From Paenochrobactrum pullorum (GTDB lineage Bacteria > Pseudomonadota > Alphaproteobacteria > Rhizobiales > Rhizobiaceae), in the NCBI RefSeq assembly GCF_041929845.1, contig NZ_JBHEEH010000009.1, positions 1 through 64,000 on the forward strand: DNA of 64,000 nucleotides, given 5' to 3'. The position numbers and the translations under genes are program-made. The notes under the pieces are model-generated. The model worked only from the letters and a program-made list of their open reading frames with translations, was not told where the DNA came from and made no database searches. Positions 34,749 to 43,708 of this stretch are shown here, piece by piece (the first letter of the stretch is position 1; every line of letters starts with the position of its first letter).

Positions 34749-34858
34749 TCTAGAGCGTGTCGTACTTAACCGTATCCACTGTGCTCGCTCTAGCGGTTTG
34801 TTTTTACGCATGTCTTTGTCCCAAAGCCGGGGGGCACTTTTGGGAGACATGCTCTAGA
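34749..34858. repeat. RIME-like mosaic intergenic repeat
   Basis: A 110-nt block bounded by TCTAGAGC and GCTCTAGA with a shared GCTCTAGC junction at 34787-34794. It therefore reads as two palindromic modules: 34749-34793 (TCTAGAGCGTGTCG ... GCTCTAG) and 34788-34858, which folds through GCATGTCT..TCCCAAAG / CTTTTGGGA.GACATGC. The second module matches what I recall of the abundant Rhizobiales intergenic mosaic element. It lies in the murQ leader. Confidence 0.65.
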
Positions 34859-34880
34859 TGCGATTTTTAAGGCGATCCGC

Positions 34881-35804
34881 ATGTTGAAGCGAGAATTATT
34901 GTCAGAGCTGGACGGGCTGGTTTCCGAAGGGCGCAACCCGCGGACAATGGATATTGATTTGCTCGACAGTCTCGCCGTTGTTCGCAAAATCAACGATGAT
35001 GACAAGATCGTGCCGCTGGCGGTGGAAAAAGTGCTGCCGGAAGTGGCGCAAGCCGTTGATGCCATCGTTGCAGCTTTTCGCAAAAACGCACGTCTCATCT
35101 ATATTGGTGCCGGTACAAGCGGTCGTTTAGGTGTTTTGGATGCCTCCGAATGTCCTCCCACATTCGGGGTGCCGGAAAGCATGGTTGTTGGCCTGATTGC
35201 CGGTGGAGACGAGGCCTTGTTGCGCGCAATTGAAGGCGCGGAAGATGATGCTTCACAAGGTGAGGCGGATTTGCGCAATATTCAATTGAGTGCGGATGAT
35301 GTGGTTGTCGGCATCGCTGTCAGCGGGCGTACGCCTTATGTGATTGGTGCATTAAATTATGCCAAATCATTGGGTGCGGTAACAGTTGCGCTTTCATGCA
35401 ACCCGCAATCCACCATTGCAGCGCTTGCCGATATTGCGATTTCGCCGGTTGTAGGGCCGGAAGTTCTCACTGGTTCAACGCGATTGAAATCCGGTACAGC
35501 TCAGAAGCTGGTGCTTAACATGCTGACCACTGCGAGCATGATCAGGATCGGAAAAAGCTATCAAAATCTGATGGTTGATGTGTCTGCAACCAACGAAAAA
35601 CTGGTTGCCCGTGCAGTTCGTATTGTTATGCAGGCTAGTGGTTGTGACGAGCGCACTGCCGAGGAAGCGCTTCGTCTGACAAACAATGATGTCAAGCTTG
35701 CGATTCTTGTTGTAATGAATGAGACAGGGGTTGAAGAAGCACGACGCGCACTGCATGAAGCGAACGGCTTTTTAAGACCGGCAATACATGTAAAATCAGT
35801 TTGA
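34881..35804 (+). CDS. murQ: N-acetylmuramic acid 6-phosphate etherase MurQ
   Basis: SIS-domain lyase that splits MurNAc-6-phosphate into GlcNAc-6-phosphate and D-lactate. 307 residues with family marks RLIYIGAGTSGRLGVLDASECPPTFG (residues 72-97, given in part: YIGAGTSGRLGVLDASECPP), AGGDEALLRAIEGAEDD with the catalytic Glu, VVGIAVSGRTPYV, STRLKSGTAQKLVLNM and SYQNLMVDV. First gene of the importer-serine hydrolase-anmK operon, 50 nt before the binding protein. Confidence 0.96.
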   Translation: MLKRELLSELDGLVSEGRNPRTMDIDLLDSLAVVRKINDDDKIVPLAVEKVLPEVAQAVDAIVAAFRKNARLIYIGAGTSGRLGVLDASECPPTFGVPESMVVGLIAGGDEALLRAIEGAEDDASQGEADLRNIQLSADDVVVGIAVSGRTPYVIGALNYAKSLGAVTVALSCNPQSTIAALADIAISPVVGPEVLTGSTRLKSGTAQKLVLNMLTTASMIRIGKSYQNLMVDVSATNEKLVARAVRIVMQASGCDERTAEEALRLTNNDVKLAILVVMNETGVEEARRALHEANGFLRPAIHVKSV

Positions 35805-35854
35805 GACTAAGCACAATTCCGCGATGGATTTAGGGATCGTTAAGGGGAGCATGA

Positions 35855-37375
35855 ATGAAAACGTCATTTAAAATCAAACTGCTGGGCTGCGTTGCAGCTT
35901 TGGCAATGTATTCGCCGGTGATGGCCGGTGATGCAATGGCGCAAACTTTGCGCATGGCTTGGTCGCAGGATGCCACCGGCCTTGATCCGCACAAGCAGAC
36001 GGCATTCTCGTCGCAGCGTTTGCTGGAGCTGGTTTATGAGCCGCTTGTTCGCTCCGACGCACAGCTTTTGGCAGCACCTGCCATTGCAGAAAGCTGGGAA
36101 TTCTCCGATGATGGTAAGGTACTGACCTTCAAGCTCAATAAAGATTCAAAATTCCAGAATGGTGAAAATGTCACCTCTGCGGATGTGAAAGCTTCTTTCG
36201 AGCGTATTCTGGATGAAGCAACCGGTGCAGCAGCGCGCGCCAACTTCCAGTCTATTGAAACAATCGAAACACCGGATGATGCAACAGTTATTTTCAAGCT
36301 GAAACAGGCTGATATTCCGCTGCTAACTGCAATGACTTCAATTAATGCGGCTATTTTGCCAGCAAGTGAAATTGCAGCCGGTACTATTGGTACCAAAACG
36401 GTTGGTTCAGGCCCTTTCATTCTGGAAAGCTGGAACCCGAACTCCAAGGAAGTTTTGAAAACCAACCCGGATTGGGCTGGCGGCAAAGTTGAAATCGATG
36501 GTATCGACATCAGCGTTCTGCCGGATGAGACAGCAATTCTGGCAGCTTTGCGCGCCAAGCAAATTGATTTTGCCGTGCTGAACGATCCAATGGTCGCCAC
36601 CATGGTTGATCGTGAAGCCAATGTGACGCTCGATCGTACGCCAAGTCTTGCATATCATGTTTTGCAGCTCAATCCATCGCGTGCACCGATGAACGAACTG
36701 GCTGTCCGTCAGGCGATTTCCTGTGCTATTGATCGTCAAGATGTCTTGGAAACAGCGTCTCTTGGTGAAGGCGCTGTCACTGGTCCATTAACTTCACCGG
36801 CTTTTGCCAATGATCCGTCGACCCTTTTCTGCTATGAAAAAGATCTGGAAAAAGCCAAGAAACTGATGGCTGATGCCGGCTTTAAAGATGGTTTCTCTGC
36901 AACGGTTATTGCTGCAACCGGTGAGCCACCGACTGCAGCATCCGAAGCACAGGTTATCCAGTCGCAGCTTGCTGAAATCGGTATCAAGCTTGATATCCGA
37001 ATGATGGAACTTAACGTCTATGTCGATACCTGGTTGAAAGGTGATTTTGACATGGCGGTCGCGCTCAACGCTGGCAGTGCAGATCCTTACACTATGTATA
37101 ACCGTTATTGGACGAAAAATGGTAACCTGCAAAAGGTTGCACAGTTCTCTGATGATAAGCTGGACAGTTTGCTGCAAGAAGGGCGTGCAGAGACCAATCT
37201 GGAAAAACGCAAAGAAATCTTCTCGGAATTTGAGAAGCATATTGCGGAAGTTTCGCCATGGATCTGGCTCTATACGTCAAACAATTATGCTGCATTCCAG
37301 AAGAATGTAACCGGTTTTGAGCCGCGCCGCACCAATTCTATTTTTGGTGTGACCAAGATTAAACTGGACAAATAA
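35855..37375 (+). CDS. ABC transporter substrate-binding protein (SBP family 5), muropeptide-associated
   Basis: 506-residue DppA/OppA-type periplasmic binding protein with a signal peptide (KIKLLGCVAALAMYSPVMAGDAMAQ, cleaved near AMA-Q). TLRMAWSQDATGLDPHKQT and PAIAESWEFSDDGKVLTFKL (in parts) are the family N-terminal blocks. Its position between murQ and anmK suggests that it binds a cell-wall fragment such as anhydro-MurNAc peptides or disaccharides. GGGGAGC precedes ATG 35855; an out-of-frame ATG at 35851 is ignored. Confidence 0.9.
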   Translation: MKTSFKIKLLGCVAALAMYSPVMAGDAMAQTLRMAWSQDATGLDPHKQTAFSSQRLLELVYEPLVRSDAQLLAAPAIAESWEFSDDGKVLTFKLNKDSKFQNGENVTSADVKASFERILDEATGAAARANFQSIETIETPDDATVIFKLKQADIPLLTAMTSINAAILPASEIAAGTIGTKTVGSGPFILESWNPNSKEVLKTNPDWAGGKVEIDGIDISVLPDETAILAALRAKQIDFAVLNDPMVATMVDREANVTLDRTPSLAYHVLQLNPSRAPMNELAVRQAISCAIDRQDVLETASLGEGAVTGPLTSPAFANDPSTLFCYEKDLEKAKKLMADAGFKDGFSATVIAATGEPPTAASEAQVIQSQLAEIGIKLDIRMMELNVYVDTWLKGDFDMAVALNAGSADPYTMYNRYWTKNGNLQKVAQFSDDKLDSLLQEGRAETNLEKRKEIFSEFEKHIAEVSPWIWLYTSNNYAAFQKNVTGFEPRRTNSIFGVTKIKLDK

Positions 37376-37382
37376 ACGTAAA

Positions 37383-37425
37383 ATCACCCGTCCGGTTGTC
37401 TTTTAAAGATAACCGGACGGGTGAT
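37383..37425 (+). other. Long hairpin between binding protein and permease genes
   Basis: 15-bp perfect stem ATCACCCGTCCGGTT / AACCGGACGGGTGAT, with an inner TCTTT/AAAGA pairing. There is no T run after it, so it looks like a 3'-end stabiliser or processing site for the binding-protein mRNA. Confidence 0.7.
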
Positions 37426-37450
37426 CTTCCCATTGATAAGGTCTGCCACT

Positions 37451-38410
37451 ATGAGTTACCTGACGCGGCGGCTAGTGACATTTCCATTGGTCATGGTCGG
37501 AGTCTCTATTCTGGTTTTTGTCTCCATCCGCATGGTGCCGGGGGATTCAATCACTGCGATGCTGGGTACAGAAGCAGGGCTTCTGACGCCGCAGCAACGT
37601 CAGGCATTGGCAGAATATTTCGGCATTGACCGTAGCTGGCTGGCGCAATACTGGCATTGGCTGACCGGCGTATTGCAAGGCAATATGGGAATATCGGTTA
37701 CTTATGGTAAGCCTGTTCTTGATGTCATTTTGGAGCGCTTTCCGCTGACGCTGCAATTGGCGCTGATGTCGATGATCATTGCTTTGGCGTTTGGCTTGCC
37801 TGCCGGTGTTTATGCGGCAACCCACAATGAGCGCCCATCTGATTTGATTGTACGTATTGTTGCGATGATTGGTCAGTCCACTCCAAGTTTTGTACTTGGT
37901 CTTTTGGTAATTTATGTATTGTCTGCGGGCTTCGGTGTTTTGCCGACAATGGGTGAATTTGTGCCGATCTGGGTTGATCCGATATCCAATCTTGGTCAGC
38001 TGATTTTTCCGTCTTTGACCCTTGGTTTTGCATTTGCGGCGGCAGTCACGCGCATTTCACGATCTGCTATGCTTGATGTTTTGGGCGATGATTATGTGCG
38101 TACAGCACGCAGTAAAGGTGTACCTGCGCGCAAAGTGATCTGGCGCCACGCACTTCCCAACGCGCTGATACCGGTGGTGACATTGTGTGGTGTGGAATTT
38201 GGCTATCTTTTGGGTGGCGCAGTGCTTGTCGAGCAGATTTATGCGCTTCCGGGGCTTGGCCGCATGGTTCTTGAAGCTATTTTGCAGCGTGATTATGCGA
38301 TGGTGCAAGGTGCAGTTTTGTTTATCGCTTTCAATTTCATGATTGTTAATTTGCTTGTTGATCTTGCCTATGTGGCACTCGATCCGCGTATCCGGATGGA
38401 GGAACGCTGA
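37451..38410 (+). CDS. ABC transporter permease (DppB-like), mur cluster
   Basis: 319-residue permease from ATG 37451. First helix RLVTFPLVMVGVSILVFVSIRMVPGDS, GQSTPSFVLGLLVIYV, and EAA loop DDYVRTARSKGVPARKVIWRHALPN. The longer frame from TTG 37421 crosses the hairpin and adds nothing conserved. The stop overlaps the next start by one base. Confidence 0.93.
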   Translation: MSYLTRRLVTFPLVMVGVSILVFVSIRMVPGDSITAMLGTEAGLLTPQQRQALAEYFGIDRSWLAQYWHWLTGVLQGNMGISVTYGKPVLDVILERFPLTLQLALMSMIIALAFGLPAGVYAATHNERPSDLIVRIVAMIGQSTPSFVLGLLVIYVLSAGFGVLPTMGEFVPIWVDPISNLGQLIFPSLTLGFAFAAAVTRISRSAMLDVLGDDYVRTARSKGVPARKVIWRHALPNALIPVVTLCGVEFGYLLGGAVLVEQIYALPGLGRMVLEAILQRDYAMVQGAVLFIAFNFMIVNLLVDLAYVALDPRIRMEER

Positions 38411-39249
38411 TGCAACTTCTTCGTTCGATCTTTTCCCATCCGAGCGGACGCATCGGTGGGATTATTATCCTCGTCTATTTGATCGTCGCCGTGATGGGCT
38501 ATGTCGGATTGACCCCGTATGATCCGTTGCTGCAAAATCGTCTTGCCCGTTTGCAAGCGCCGAATAGTGCTTATTGGATGGGCACTGATCTGTTTGGTCG
38601 TGACGTGATGAGCCGTTTGATGACCGGTATCACGCAATCCTTTATGGTAGGCTTTGCGGCTGTCGCTATTGCTGCTTTTGCAGGAACGGTGCTGGGTTTG
38701 ACCGCCGCATGGTTTGGCCGTTGGTGGGATGGCTCTGTTATGCGTTTGATGGATGTGCTGTTGGCATTTCCCGCGATTTTGCTTGCACTTCTGATCATCA
38801 CCGTGGTGGGACCGGGTGTCGGCACCAGCATTGCAGCCATTGCGATTGTCTATACGCCGATTTTTACCCGTGTTGTGCGTGGCCCTGCATTGTCACTGCG
38901 CTCGCGTGATTTTGTCGATGCCGCGCGCACATTTGGCAGTAGTCGTTTTTACATCTTAACGCGCCATTTGCTGCTTAATCTGGTGGCGCCTTTGACCGTA
39001 CAGATCACACTGGCATTGGCTTGGTCATTGCTGACAGAGGCCGGTTTGAGTTTCCTCGGCCTTGGTACACAGCCTCCGGCCTCATCACTTGGCCTGATGC
39101 TCGCCGATGCGCGAAACCTGATGGAAAGCGCTCCATGGCTGCTGATCTTCCCTGCTCTTGCCATTATGATTGGCATTCTCGGTTTCAACCTGCTCGGTGA
39201 TGCGCTGCGCGATATTCTCGATCCAAAGACGCGGAGGACTGCATCGTGA
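38410..39249 (+). CDS. ABC transporter permease (DppC-like), mur cluster
   Basis: 279-residue partner permease: short N-terminus, helix IGGIIILVYLIVAVMGYVGL, MGTDLFGRDVMSRLMTGI, EAA loop SRDFVDAARTFGSSRFYILTRHLLLN and AGLSFLGLGTQPPASSLG. It starts on the last base of the previous stop and overlaps the ATPase gene by 4 nt. Confidence 0.93.
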   Translation: MQLLRSIFSHPSGRIGGIIILVYLIVAVMGYVGLTPYDPLLQNRLARLQAPNSAYWMGTDLFGRDVMSRLMTGITQSFMVGFAAVAIAAFAGTVLGLTAAWFGRWWDGSVMRLMDVLLAFPAILLALLIITVVGPGVGTSIAAIAIVYTPIFTRVVRGPALSLRSRDFVDAARTFGSSRFYILTRHLLLNLVAPLTVQITLALAWSLLTEAGLSFLGLGTQPPASSLGLMLADARNLMESAPWLLIFPALAIMIGILGFNLLGDALRDILDPKTRRTAS

Positions 39250-40994
39250 GTGCTCTTCTTTCTGTTAAAGACCTGCGCGTCGGTTTCGGGCGTGATCCAA
39301 AAGCCAATGAGATTGTCCGCGGTGTCAGCTTTGATTTGAACGCCGGTGAAACAATGGCGATTGTCGGCGAAAGTGGTTCGGGTAAATCCGTGACCTCGCT
39401 TTCGGTCAACCGTCTGGTAGATTTTGGCGGCGGCAGCATCATTGGTGGCTCGATGCTTTTCCAGCGTGCTGACGGCTTGATCATTGATCTGGCAACGGCA
39501 CAGGAAAAAGAACTGACGACAATCCGCGGTGCGGAAATCGGCATGATTTTTCAAGAGCCGATGACCTCGCTTAATCCGGTTTTGAGCATCGGGACGCAGA
39601 TTGAGGAATCCTTCCGTCTCCATCGTGGTTTGACGGGTAAACAGGCTCATGCGGCTGCAAAAGACGCGCTTGATCGGGTACGTATTCCGGATGCGGCGCG
39701 TCGTTTGAAATATAGCCCTAACCAGTTTTCCGGCGGTATGTTGCAGCGTGTGATGATTGCTATCGCGCTGGCTTGTAACCCGCGCTTGCTGATTGCTGAT
39801 GAGCCGACAACAGCACTTGATGTAACTGTGCAGGCACAGATCATGGCCTTGTTGAGTGAATTGAAGCGCGAAACCAATATGGGGATGATTTTCATCACTC
39901 ATGATATTGGTCTTGTGGCTGGAATTGCCGATAAAGTTATGGTGATGCAGTCCGGTCAGGTGGTTGAGCAGGGCGCGATCTCTGACGTACTGGATCGTCC
40001 GCAACATGCCTATACGCAGCATCTTTTGCAGGCTGTACCGCATTTTGAAAACGGTGCTGCCGTACGCCACGATTATCATCGTCCGCAAGAAGACACAGAA
40101 AAGCCAGCCCTTAAAGTGGAAGACCTGACGGTTCGTTTCTCGGTCAAGTCCGGTCTTTTTTCACGCACAACCGGCAATGTACACGCGGTGGATGGCGTCG
40201 ATTTTGACCTGATGCCGGGTGAAACACTGGCCATTGTTGGTGAAAGTGGATCGGGTAAATCCACCACTGCACGTGCCATTTTGGGGCTTGTCAAAGCAAC
40301 GCGCGGTACATTTGAAACCAATGTGGTGAAAACAGCGCATGGCAATGCTGATGAGCCAGTGCAAATGGTATTTCAGAACCCTTATGCTTCGCTCAATCCG
40401 CGTCTGCGTGTTGATGAAATTCTGGCTGAACCGGTTATTGCCGCGGGCGGCAGCCGCACACCAGAAGTGAAGGCCAAGATGATCGCGTTGCTAAAGCGCG
40501 TTGGATTGCCGGAAGATAGTTTGCTGCGTTATCCGCACCAGTTCTCCGGTGGGCAACGTCAGCGTTTGTGTATTGCGCGCGCGTTGATGCTCAACCCATC
40601 CGTGCTGGTGCTTGATGAAGCCGTTTCTGCGCTTGATGTGTCCGTACAGGCAAAAGTGCTTGAACTACTTGTCGATTTGCAAAAAGAATATGGCCTTGCT
40701 TATCTTTTTGTCTCGCATGATATGGCTGTTGTGGAACGTATCGCACATCGCATTGCGGTTGTTTATGCTGGTCAGATTGTTGAAATCGGTGATGCGTCTT
40801 CTGTGCTTTCCAAGCCGCAACATTCTTATACCAAGCGTTTGATTTCGGCCGTGCCGAGTATTACCAAGCGCAACGAGCATTTTACGCTGGATTCACGTCA
40901 GGTGCCGTCATTGGTGCGCCCGTTAGGCTATGAACCGCCAGCGGCTCATTGGCTGAATTACGGTGTTGATCATAAGGCGAGAGCTGAGGCATAA
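39246..40994 (+). CDS. Fused two-domain ABC ATPase (OppD-OppF type), mur cluster
   Basis: 582 residues containing two complete ATPase domains. Domain 1 (about 1-265): GESGSGKS, FSGGMLQRV, LLIADEPTTALD. Domain 2 (about 280-560): GESGSGKST, FSGGQRQRL, LVLDEAVSALDVS; note DEA instead of DEP after Walker B, with the catalytic Glu kept. Fused ATPases of this kind occur in YejF and GsiA. In contrast, the other two importers of this window have separate ATPases. Start is GTG 39246 inside the previous stop. Confidence 0.93.
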   Translation: MSALLSVKDLRVGFGRDPKANEIVRGVSFDLNAGETMAIVGESGSGKSVTSLSVNRLVDFGGGSIIGGSMLFQRADGLIIDLATAQEKELTTIRGAEIGMIFQEPMTSLNPVLSIGTQIEESFRLHRGLTGKQAHAAAKDALDRVRIPDAARRLKYSPNQFSGGMLQRVMIAIALACNPRLLIADEPTTALDVTVQAQIMALLSELKRETNMGMIFITHDIGLVAGIADKVMVMQSGQVVEQGAISDVLDRPQHAYTQHLLQAVPHFENGAAVRHDYHRPQEDTEKPALKVEDLTVRFSVKSGLFSRTTGNVHAVDGVDFDLMPGETLAIVGESGSGKSTTARAILGLVKATRGTFETNVVKTAHGNADEPVQMVFQNPYASLNPRLRVDEILAEPVIAAGGSRTPEVKAKMIALLKRVGLPEDSLLRYPHQFSGGQRQRLCIARALMLNPSVLVLDEAVSALDVSVQAKVLELLVDLQKEYGLAYLFVSHDMAVVERIAHRIAVVYAGQIVEIGDASSVLSKPQHSYTKRLISAVPSITKRNEHFTLDSRQVPSLVRPLGYEPPAAHWLNYGVDHKARAEA

Positions 40995-40995
40995 G

Positions 40996-41991
40996 ATGAG
41001 CAAAATTTTTGCCCAAGCATTTGGTGTTGTTGAAGAAGCGGTTGCTGCCGGCCGGATTCCAGGTGCCGTTTTAGGTCTGGTTGAAGCTGATGGCAGGCGC
41101 AAAATTCAAGCCATCGGGCGGGCGCAAATTGAGCCGTCAGAACGCGCCATGCATGAAGATACATGGTTTGATCTGGCATCACTCACCAAAGTGCTTTTCA
41201 CCACGCCGCATATTCTGGAACTTGCAGAACAAGGCGTCATTGATCTTGATGCGCCTCTGATAAGCCATTTGCCGGATTTGCGCCAATATAATGCCAATGC
41301 ATGGGAGCGGAAGGTAACATTCCGCCAATGTTTGGGGCATCAGACACCCTTTCCGGCGGTCGAACCCATTTATACTTATGGTCGTGATGCGGATTTACTG
41401 CGCACTTTCATCATGCAGCGCGAATGGAAGGCCGGTGCGCCGGTTTATTCCGACATCAATTTCATTTTGTTGGGCTTCGTGCTGGAGCGTCTTGCACGCA
41501 AAACTATCCGTGAAATGGAAGCGGGTGCTGGTTTTGCTTGGAGTGCGGATGCTAATCAAGCGGCTGCTACCGAAGATTGCACTTGGCGCCACCGTGTGCT
41601 TTGCGGCGAAGTACATGATGACAATTGCTCCGCCTTGCAAGGAGCAGGACATGCGGGTCTGTTTGGCACTGCGGCATCCGTTCTCGATTTCGGCGAAGGC
41701 TTGCTGAATGGCAGCGGCGCCAGCAAACAGGTGATTGACTGGATGCGGACACCTTTATCATCAAGCCGTACGCATGGCTTTGAACGGGCGCATCAAGGCT
41801 GGTCTGGTGGCTCTGCCTGTTCGGCAGAAACAATCGGCCATACCGGTTTTACCGGCACTGGTTTATGGATTGATTTTGAAAAAAATCGGGCATGGACATT
41901 GCTCACCAATCGTATTCATCCTACCCGTCATTTTGACAGTCAAATTGTGTCGCTGCGCATTGCTGTCGGCGATCTTATCTCTCAAGGCTAG
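40996..41991 (+). CDS. Serine hydrolase (class C beta-lactamase/PBP4B-like)
   Basis: 331 residues of the beta-lactamase family (EstB/YfeW-like). Active-site motifs: SLTK (SxxK) near residue 64, YSD in place of YxN near 150 (APVYSDINF) and HTGFTG replacing KTG near 285. YfeW also sits beside murQ in E. coli. No signal peptide is visible, so the enzyme should act in the cytoplasm on an imported substrate, perhaps trimming a muropeptide or an ester. ATG 40996 has GAGG upstream; the longer frame overlaps the ATPase gene. Confidence 0.85.
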   Translation: MSKIFAQAFGVVEEAVAAGRIPGAVLGLVEADGRRKIQAIGRAQIEPSERAMHEDTWFDLASLTKVLFTTPHILELAEQGVIDLDAPLISHLPDLRQYNANAWERKVTFRQCLGHQTPFPAVEPIYTYGRDADLLRTFIMQREWKAGAPVYSDINFILLGFVLERLARKTIREMEAGAGFAWSADANQAAATEDCTWRHRVLCGEVHDDNCSALQGAGHAGLFGTAASVLDFGEGLLNGSGASKQVIDWMRTPLSSSRTHGFERAHQGWSGGSACSAETIGHTGFTGTGLWIDFEKNRAWTLLTNRIHPTRHFDSQIVSLRIAVGDLISQG

Positions 41992-42002
41992 GAGTTTAAG
42001 CC

Positions 42003-43118
42003 ATGCAACCTGTATGGGCCGTTGGTCTGATGACCGGAACTGTTCTTGATGGCAATGTGGATGTGGCGCTTTTAAAAACCGATGGCGAGACCGTCACCGA
42101 GTTTGGTGCCTATGCGCTCAAACCTTATCCGCAGGAAATCCGTGATCTGTTGGAAGAAACCTTGGCGCAGGCACTGAAATGGAGTTTTGACGGGCCGGAG
42201 CCGGAAATTTTTAAAACGGCTGAAGAAGCATTGACCAGAGCACAATCCGCAGCCGTGCGTGAACTGGTCAATGAAAGCGGCCTGACGATGGCTGATATCG
42301 GCGTGGTTGGTTTTCACGGCCAAACAGTGCTGCATCGCGCCCCAACTAAAGATCGTTTGGGCGACACCCGCCAGCTTGGCGATGGTGTTTTGATGAGTGA
42401 GTTGCTCGGCACTAAAGTTGTTTATGATTTCCGCAGTGCCGATATGCGTGCAGGTGGGCAGGGTGCGCCGCTTTCAGCCGTTTATCATGCGGCATTGCTG
42501 AAATCTGCCGATGCCAGCGGTGACACAGCTGTGCTTAATTTGGGGGGCGTTGCCAATGTAACTTGGTGGGATGGTGCAGATGCAGTTGTGGCCTTTGATA
42601 CCGGCCCTGCCAATGCACCGCTGAATGATTTTATCAAAGCTCACACCGGCGCTGATATGGATCGTGATGGCGCATTGGGGCTTGCAGGCACTGTTGATGA
42701 GACACGTCTGGCCAAATTGCTGGAACACAAATATCTGACCGCCCCATATCCAAAATCACTGGATCGTTTTGACTTTGGCGCAAAGATGGCTGAAGGTTTG
42801 GAATTGAAAGATGGTGCTGCCACGCTTACCGCTTTCACTGCAAGTGCTGTCGGTAAAGCGCTGGATTTATTGCCGCATCGCCCGAAGGGTCTGGCTGTCA
42901 GTGGCGGTGGTCGTCATAATCCGGCGATGATGAAGATGCTGGGTGAACGTGCAGGTGTTGAAGCGGTGCAAGCGGAAACATTTGGCTGGCGCGGTGATGC
43001 TGTGGAAGCAGAATGTTTTGCATTTCTGGCTGTGCGCGCATTACGTGGGCTGCCGATCAGCTATCCGGGCACAACCGGCGTGCCGGCACCTATGACCGGC
43101 GGCCGGTTGGCCGGTTAA
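42003..43118 (+). CDS. anmK: Anhydro-N-acetylmuramic acid kinase AnmK
   Basis: Phosphorylates and opens 1,6-anhydro-MurNAc to MurNAc-6-phosphate, the MurQ substrate. 371 residues: VGLMTGTVLDGNVDVALLKTDG at the start (the ATP loop GTVLDG differs slightly from the common GTSLDG), GFHGQTVLHRAP, DFRSADMRAGGQGAPL with catalytic Asp, NLGGVANVTWW, FDTGPANAPLNDF and SGGGRHNPAMM. AGGAG precedes ATG 42003. It ends the operon, convergent with the GNAT gene. Confidence 0.95.
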   Translation: MQPVWAVGLMTGTVLDGNVDVALLKTDGETVTEFGAYALKPYPQEIRDLLEETLAQALKWSFDGPEPEIFKTAEEALTRAQSAAVRELVNESGLTMADIGVVGFHGQTVLHRAPTKDRLGDTRQLGDGVLMSELLGTKVVYDFRSADMRAGGQGAPLSAVYHAALLKSADASGDTAVLNLGGVANVTWWDGADAVVAFDTGPANAPLNDFIKAHTGADMDRDGALGLAGTVDETRLAKLLEHKYLTAPYPKSLDRFDFGAKMAEGLELKDGAATLTAFTASAVGKALDLLPHRPKGLAVSGGGRHNPAMMKMLGERAGVEAVQAETFGWRGDAVEAECFAFLAVRALRGLPISYPGTTGVPAPMTGGRLAG

Positions 43119-43126
43119 TCATCTGG

Positions 43127-43558
43127 TTAGCTGGCGTTCGCGAGACGTTTTTTAAGGAAACTGCGGGTGCGTCCGATTGGAAAATCGGGCAACTCGCCAA
43201 AGACCTGATAGCCCTGGCGCTCATACGCAATTTTGGCGACAGGGCTGAATGTATCAATCAGCGCACCATGGCAGTGACGTACCAGCGCTTCGTCTTCTGC
43301 AGCCTGCAACATTTTTCCAGCTATACGTTGGCCGCGCAAGGAGCTATCGACCCAAAGCCATTGAATATAAAGCCAGCCCCAAGCTGTATATCCGGAAATA
43401 CCAGCCAGTATTTTGCCATTCTCATCACGCACGAAAACGGCAAGCGATTTACGATCTGAGGCGCCAACATCGGCATCGTTGAAGGCCGATAATTGTTGGC
43501 CCACAAAGGCAAGATCATCGGCAGAAGGTGTGGCGGTCACTTCAAATTCTGTGGTCAT
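43127..43558 (-). CDS. GNAT family N-acetyltransferase
   Basis: 143 residues of the GNAT fold: beta strand DENGKILAGISGYTAWGWLYIQWLWVD (shown across 50-75), acetyl-CoA pyrophosphate loop SLRGQRIAGKMLQAAEDEA and a C-terminal strand GYQVFGELPDFP. The acceptor is unknown. It lies between anmK and nagA on the opposite strand, so it is probably not part of the recycling route. Confidence 0.85.
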   Translation of the reverse strand: MTTEFEVTATPSADDLAFVGQQLSAFNDADVGASDRKSLAVFVRDENGKILAGISGYTAWGWLYIQWLWVDSSLRGQRIAGKMLQAAEDEALVRHCHGALIDTFSPVAKIAYERQGYQVFGELPDFPIGRTRSFLKKRLANAS

Positions 43559-43643
43559 TCCGGTTGTCCGATAAGAATGAAAATGAGCTTAATGCTCAAG
43601 AGAATAGCGAGAGCATAGGCGGCTTTTATCGCCTTCTGTCAAT

Positions 43644-43675
43644 TTGTATTTGAAGCGCTTACGCTTAAAATACAA
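43644..43675. promoter_or_regulatory. Large operator-like dyad upstream of nagA
   Basis: 14-nt arms TTGTATTTGAAGCG / CGCTTAAAATACAA (13 of 14 pair) around CTTA. It is 33 nt before nagA, in promoter position, and has no T run. Candidate site for an aminosugar repressor; no regulator gene is adjacent. Confidence 0.55.
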
Positions 43676-43708
43676 GGGATGGCATAAAACAATGACGGAG
43701 ACAGTCTG

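Noticed and set aside
35851..35862. ATG at 35851 as start of the mur-cluster binding protein
   Set aside because: It is out of frame with the signal peptide; the in-frame ATG at 35855 has the same ribosome binding site at suitable distance.
38949..40088. 379-codon minus-strand ORF across the permease and fused ATPase genes
   Set aside because: Opposite to two clear transporter genes with all motifs intact; the antisense product has no recognisable domain.
43644..43675. nagA dyad as a terminator of the GNAT or anmK unit
   Set aside because: It lies upstream of the GNAT gene start and in the nagA promoter position, without a T run, and both possible upstream genes end elsewhere.
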